Under the pieces are notes generated by a model. That model was given only the letters and a program-made list of their open reading frames with translations, had not been told where the DNA came from and did no database searches. 7,094 nucleotides of DNA from the NCBI GenBank assembly GCA_029884035.1, contig JAOUIM010000186.1, positions 1 to 7,094 on the forward strand, given 5' to 3'. The stretch's first letter is position 1. Every line of letters begins with the position of its first letter. Origin of the DNA: Aquincola sp. (GTDB taxonomy: Bacteria; Pseudomonadota; Gammaproteobacteria; Burkholderiales; Burkholderiaceae_C). The position numbers and the translations under genes were made by a program. Below, one piece after another: positions 6,207 to 7,094 of this stretch.

Positions 6207-6211
6207 TCCTT
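6207..6211 (-). promoter_or_regulatory. Ribosome binding site of the 111-residue protein gene
   Basis: AAGGA on the minus strand, six bases before the ATG at 6198-6200. It selects this codon over the ATG at 6222-6224. Confidence 0.65.
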
Positions 6212-6260
6212 CGATTCGACGCATTCCCGCGCCCAGTTCTCTGTCGCCTGCTGCAGGATA

Positions 6261-6590
6261 TCAGGCCATGATGTGAACGCCGCCGTCCACGTAAACCGTG
6301 CTGCCGCTGATGCGCCGGGCAAATGGCGTCGCGAGGTAGGCACAGGCGAAACCCACGTCCATGATGTCGACCAGTTCGCCCAGCGGGGCCTTGTGCGCCG
6401 CCTCGGTCAGCAGCAGGTCGAAGTCCTTCAGGCCCGACGCGGCGCGGGTCTTCAGCGGCCCCGGCGATACGGCGTGCACGCGGATCGCCTTCGGCCCCAG
6501 CTCGTAGGCCAGGTAGCGGCAGGAGGCCTCGAGCGCCGCCTTCACCGGGCCCATGACGTTGTAGTTCGGCACGACCTGGTCCGCGCCGAT
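6261..6590 (-). pseudogene. fabI: Enoyl-ACP reductase (FabI-type), 5'-truncated remnant
   Basis: Reading from 6590 to the TGA at 6261-6263, the frame gives GADQVVPNYNVMGPVKAALE, then YLAYELGPKAIRVHAVSPGP, LKTRAASGLKDFDLLL, DIMDVGFACAYLAT and VYVDGGVHIMA at the end. This is the C-terminal part, about 110 residues, of a FabI-type NADH-dependent enoyl-acyl carrier protein reductase, which performs the last reduction of each fatty-acid elongation cycle in the cytoplasm. The active-site Tyr and the Lys seven residues on (YNVMGPVK) are present. The family is about 255-265 residues long. The first 150 or so, with the N-terminal Rossmann fold, the NAD-binding glycine motif and the other conserved Tyr of the SYLGAE segment, are not found upstream in any frame. 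Similarity stops abruptly at about 6590. The only usable start inside is a GTG at 6570-6572, giving 103 residues that could not bind NAD. It is most likely a deletion or recombination remnant, with a functional copy expected elsewhere. Confidence 0.82.
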
Positions 6591-7094
6591 TGTGGGCGAA
6601 TGTGGCCCCGGCTGCGCGGAGAAAGGCCTTGCAGAGGGCGGTCGAAACTCCTTTGCCCCAAATGAGCCGGTTCGCCGTCGGGCCCTGGCGGCGGCTGGTT
6701 GGGCTCATCCGTCCAGCCGGATGATGACCGTCTCGATCATGGCACCCGGAAAGACCGTCGCCGGGCCCGAGAGCACGGGCCGCAGAGGGGCACACCGACT
6801 CCGGCCGTAGCCGCAATACAACATCATCGCGCGCGGTCGCTGCGCGGACCCGCTTCGCGGTCTGAAGGTCGGCAACGAAGGCGAACCGCATTGACGGCGG
6901 CAAGGTCGACGCGAAGAACAGCAGGTGCACTCTGAACCCGCCGCGCAGGCTGGTCGCCGAGGATGCGAGCCATCGCCGCCGAGGGAATGGCGAACGAACG
7001 GGCGCGCCGGGGCAAGCCGCGCGCCGACGAGGCTCGAACCGTGGGGGCCGACGGATCGAGGCCCGACTCGGGTATAGTGCAATGGACCATCGTG
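6591..7094. other. Region without an identifiable gene, possibly decayed coding sequence
   Basis: No frame in these 504 bases gives a protein I recognise. On the plus strand one frame from 6869 gives SATKANRIDGGKVDAKNSR with G/C-rich third positions. Another is open from 6936 to the window edge, with ATGs at 6963 and 6987 (MANERARRGKPRADEARTVG). The overlapping minus-strand frames are also G/C-rich in third positions, so the strand cannot be decided. The pattern would fit a frameshifted remnant, or the 5' end of a gene leaving the window on the right. TATAGT at 7073-7078 resembles a -10 box, but no matching -35 is visible. Confidence 0.4.

Noticed and set aside
7031..7040. Minus-strand GGTTCGAGCC, which matches a tRNA T-loop consensus
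   Set aside because: The flanking bases do not form a five-pair T stem (CACGG against CTCGT), and no acceptor, D or anticodon arm can be built around it.
7073..7078. TATAGT as a promoter -10 element
   Set aside because: No acceptable -35 hexamer lies 15-19 bases upstream, and no gene start is seen before the window ends.
6705..7082. Minus-strand open frame of 125 codons near the right edge
   Set aside because: No recognisable motif and poor amino-acid composition; overlapping frames on both strands are equally open, so none can be preferred.

Overview
The window is GC-rich chromosomal DNA, most likely from a Gram-negative betaproteobacterium of the Burkholderiales type. That placement rests on base composition, codon use and the look of the DUF502, LssY_C, BASS and FabI-type proteins; it is an inference, not a proof. 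It holds eight protein-coding loci. Six look intact, counting one cut by the window edge, and two look broken. I see no rRNA, tRNA, CRISPR array or insertion sequence.

Left part, minus strand: a DUF502-type membrane protein runs off the left edge (1-328). Upstream of it is a LssY_C-domain protein (564-1844). The gap between them holds a long imperfect inverted repeat whose arms can pair in two mutually exclusive ways (363-413). A divergent intergenic region (1845-2186) separates LssY_C from the next gene.

Middle, plus strand: a bile acid:sodium symporter (BASS) family gene (2187-3053) is interrupted by one in-frame amber codon at 2826-2828, with a clean reading frame on both sides. It is followed by two translationally coupled genes for exported proteins: a secreted protein of 23-residue MORN repeats (3310-4149), and a glycine-zipper, coiled-coil, peptidoglycan-binding-like protein (4146-4661). 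These two overlap by ATGA and look like one cell-envelope module of unknown job.

Right part, minus strand, reading leftward: the 3' part of a FabI-type enoyl-ACP reductase gene (6261-6590) lacks its NAD-binding half. A 111-residue protein of unknown function (5865-6200) lies 60 bases after it. A roughly 490-base non-coding stretch with two nested inverted repeats comes next, then a six-helix membrane protein with a GTG start (4830-5375). The last 500 bases (6591-7094) hold no gene I can identify, only hints of decayed or frameshifted coding sequence.

Apart from the MORN/glycine-zipper pair, the genes do not form an obvious pathway. Two damaged genes, large non-coding gaps and structured intergenic repeats suggest a region that is being rearranged or eroded. 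The best candidates for new biology are the coupled secreted pair and the structured intergenic elements.
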